A DNA stretch of 6,488 nucleotides from assembly GCA_013138855.1 (NCBI GenBank), contig WTBX01000439.1, forward strand, positions 1-6,488, read 5' to 3'. Of this stretch, positions 5,794 to 6,488 are shown in pieces; the first letter of the stretch is position 1, and every line of letters begins with the position of its first letter. The translations under genes were made by a program, and so were the position numbers. Below the pieces are notes generated by a model. That model was given only the letters and a program-made list of their open reading frames with translations, was not told the DNA's origin and searched no databases. Source of the stretch: Methylococcaceae bacterium. Lineage in GTDB: Bacteria; Pseudomonadota; Gammaproteobacteria; Methylococcales; Methylomonadaceae.

Positions 5794-6278
5794 ACGCAAT
5801 CACATTGAGCCTGCCAACAATCAAGCGTGGGCTTTGCTAATAAGAGCTTAATTTTTATTATCGCCTGATTTAAGCTTTGTGTTGCCTCCCGACTCAAGCC
5901 CTCACCTAATTCAAAATGCAGTCCTTGCAAGCTCATTAAAAAACAAGGGGGTGGTGAAGTTTTTTCTATATTTTCATAAACTTGCATCACCGCTTGCGGA
6001 CTCATGGCGTGAGTGGTGTAACTGTTATCATTAATCGCGTTTATTTGCGTTAATTCCACTGCCTGCTGATTAGCAACGGAAGCATCTACAAATAAGACTA
6101 ATTCACGTTGCTTTAAATCTAAAGCGTGTTCTATTTGTAATTGAAAGTCGGTTAAACATTCGATATTTTCCGTTAACTCCGCAGGAAATGTTTCTATTTG
6201 TTCTAATAATAACGGTGCGAGTGCATCATCACCTCGACTAGGATTGCCATAGGCGAGAATTAAAATTGGTTTAAGCAT
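5790..6278 (-). CDS. hoxW: [NiFe] hydrogenase maturation protease, HoxW-like
   Basis: This endopeptidase removes the C-terminal extension of the hydrogenase large subunit (HoxH) once nickel has been inserted. It belongs to the HyaD/HybD/HycI protease family. The N-terminus ILAYGNPSRGDD (7-18) carries D18 at the position of the nickel-sensing glutamate of HybD, a variation usual in HoxW proteins. D65 in LVLFVDAS and H90 in YTTHAMSP complete the metal-sensing set. TDFQLQIEHALDL (43-55) is characteristic of the bidirectional, NAD-linked group, which is why HoxW is preferred over other family members. The length of 162 residues is normal. The C-terminus CWQAQCDCV holds three cysteines (C154, C159, C161), which is unusual. 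The start lies inside the end of the preceding small gene (8-base overlap), so it is translated as part of an operon entering from the right. Its stop overlaps that of the convergent unknown gene. Confidence 0.88.
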   Translation of the reverse strand: MLKPILILAYGNPSRGDDALAPLLLEQIETFPAELTENIECLTDFQLQIEHALDLKQRELVLFVDASVANQQAVELTQINAINDNSYTTHAMSPQAVMQVYENIEKTSPPPCFLMSLQGLHFELGEGLSREATQSLNQAIIKIKLLLAKPTLDCWQAQCDCV

Positions 6279-6488
6279 TATTTTCTTGCTGTGCCTTTTG
6301 ACGCTCTGTTAATAACTCTGTCATTTCTTCGTTAATGACACGGCTATAAATTTCTTCTACTGGAATTTTTAAATCAATGGATTTAAAATGCACTTCATCA
6401 CCTAAAAAGTAATGTTCTGATTGCCAATGATTTTCACGGTGACAAATTTCAACCTCAATAAAATCTTGCTCAATCAATACATATTCTT
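6271..6488 (-). CDS. Small conserved-context protein upstream of hoxW, probably 5' partial
   Basis: I do not recognise a family. The frame stays open to the right edge. The only start codon inside the window is TTG at 6477, with no good ribosome site, and the residues before it (EYV) look coding, so the true start probably lies just beyond the window. From the TTG there are 68 residues: a hydrophilic, probably beta-rich part (FIEVEICHRENHW, EHYFLGDEVHFKSIDLKIPV) and a charged C-terminal helix (about 40-65) ending in polar residues. There is one cysteine and there are several histidines, but no metal motif. The stop codon at 6271-6273 lies inside the hoxW start region, giving an 8-base overlap and tight coupling. 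Its place between hoxW and the presumed hydrogenase structural genes suggests an accessory role in hydrogenase assembly, by inference only. Confidence 0.7.
   Translation of the reverse strand, partial: EYVLIEQDFIEVEICHRENHWQSEHYFLGDEVHFKSIDLKIPVEEIYSRVINEEMTELLTERQKAQQENNA

Overview
The window is AT-rich bacterial DNA with short intergenic gaps. It most likely comes from a gammaproteobacterial (type I) methanotroph or a close methylotrophic relative. This is inferred from the gene content: (i) an MfnB-type (5-formylfuran-3-yl)methyl phosphate synthase directly coupled to a DUF447 protein, a pair known from methanogens and from bacteria that use the tetrahydromethanopterin/methanofuran C1 pathway; (ii) a sensor kinase whose N-terminus looks like the LapD/MoxY periplasmic domain; and (iii) a HoxW-like maturation protease of bidirectional NAD-linked [NiFe] hydrogenase. 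No RNA gene, CRISPR array, insertion sequence or transposase is visible.

Layout from left to right. Bases 1-191 are non-coding and hold a long near-perfect hairpin (47-93) and one copy of a palindromic repeat (core 144-169). A ZIP-family metal transporter (192-1130, minus) is divergent from a two-component system (1372-3361, plus): a membrane histidine kinase overlapping a NarL/LuxR-type response regulator. The 251-base gap after the regulator is packed with structure: a nested palindrome (3372-3430) that may terminate transcription, then a 164-base inverted pair (3446-3609) made from two more copies of the same palindromic repeat, resembling a REPIN. Next comes the minus-strand pair DUF447-mfnB (4859 to 3613), joined by an ATGA stop-start overlap. 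Divergent from it is an unrecognised acidic 255-residue protein (5026-5793, plus). That gene meets hoxW (6278-5790, minus) tail to tail, the two stop codons sharing bases. A small unknown gene overlaps the start of hoxW and runs to the right edge; the hydrogenase structural genes would be expected beyond that edge.

How the genes fit together: the kinase and regulator form one signalling unit that may sense a periplasmic signal, possibly related to methanol oxidation control. MfnB and the DUF447 protein serve the formaldehyde/formyl C1 pathway. HoxW and its small upstream neighbour belong to a hydrogenase operon. The transporter and the unknown protein are single genes.

The most interesting observation is the unknown 255-residue protein. 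It has a compact cysteine cluster (C174, C178, C181, C187, C194) and ends exactly in DDDDDIPF, which matches the C-terminal tip of bacterial single-stranded DNA-binding protein (SSB), although the rest of the protein does not look like SSB. This suggests a previously unnoticed partner or mimic in SSB-linked DNA metabolism. The second is the three-copy palindromic repeat family and its REPIN-like pair.
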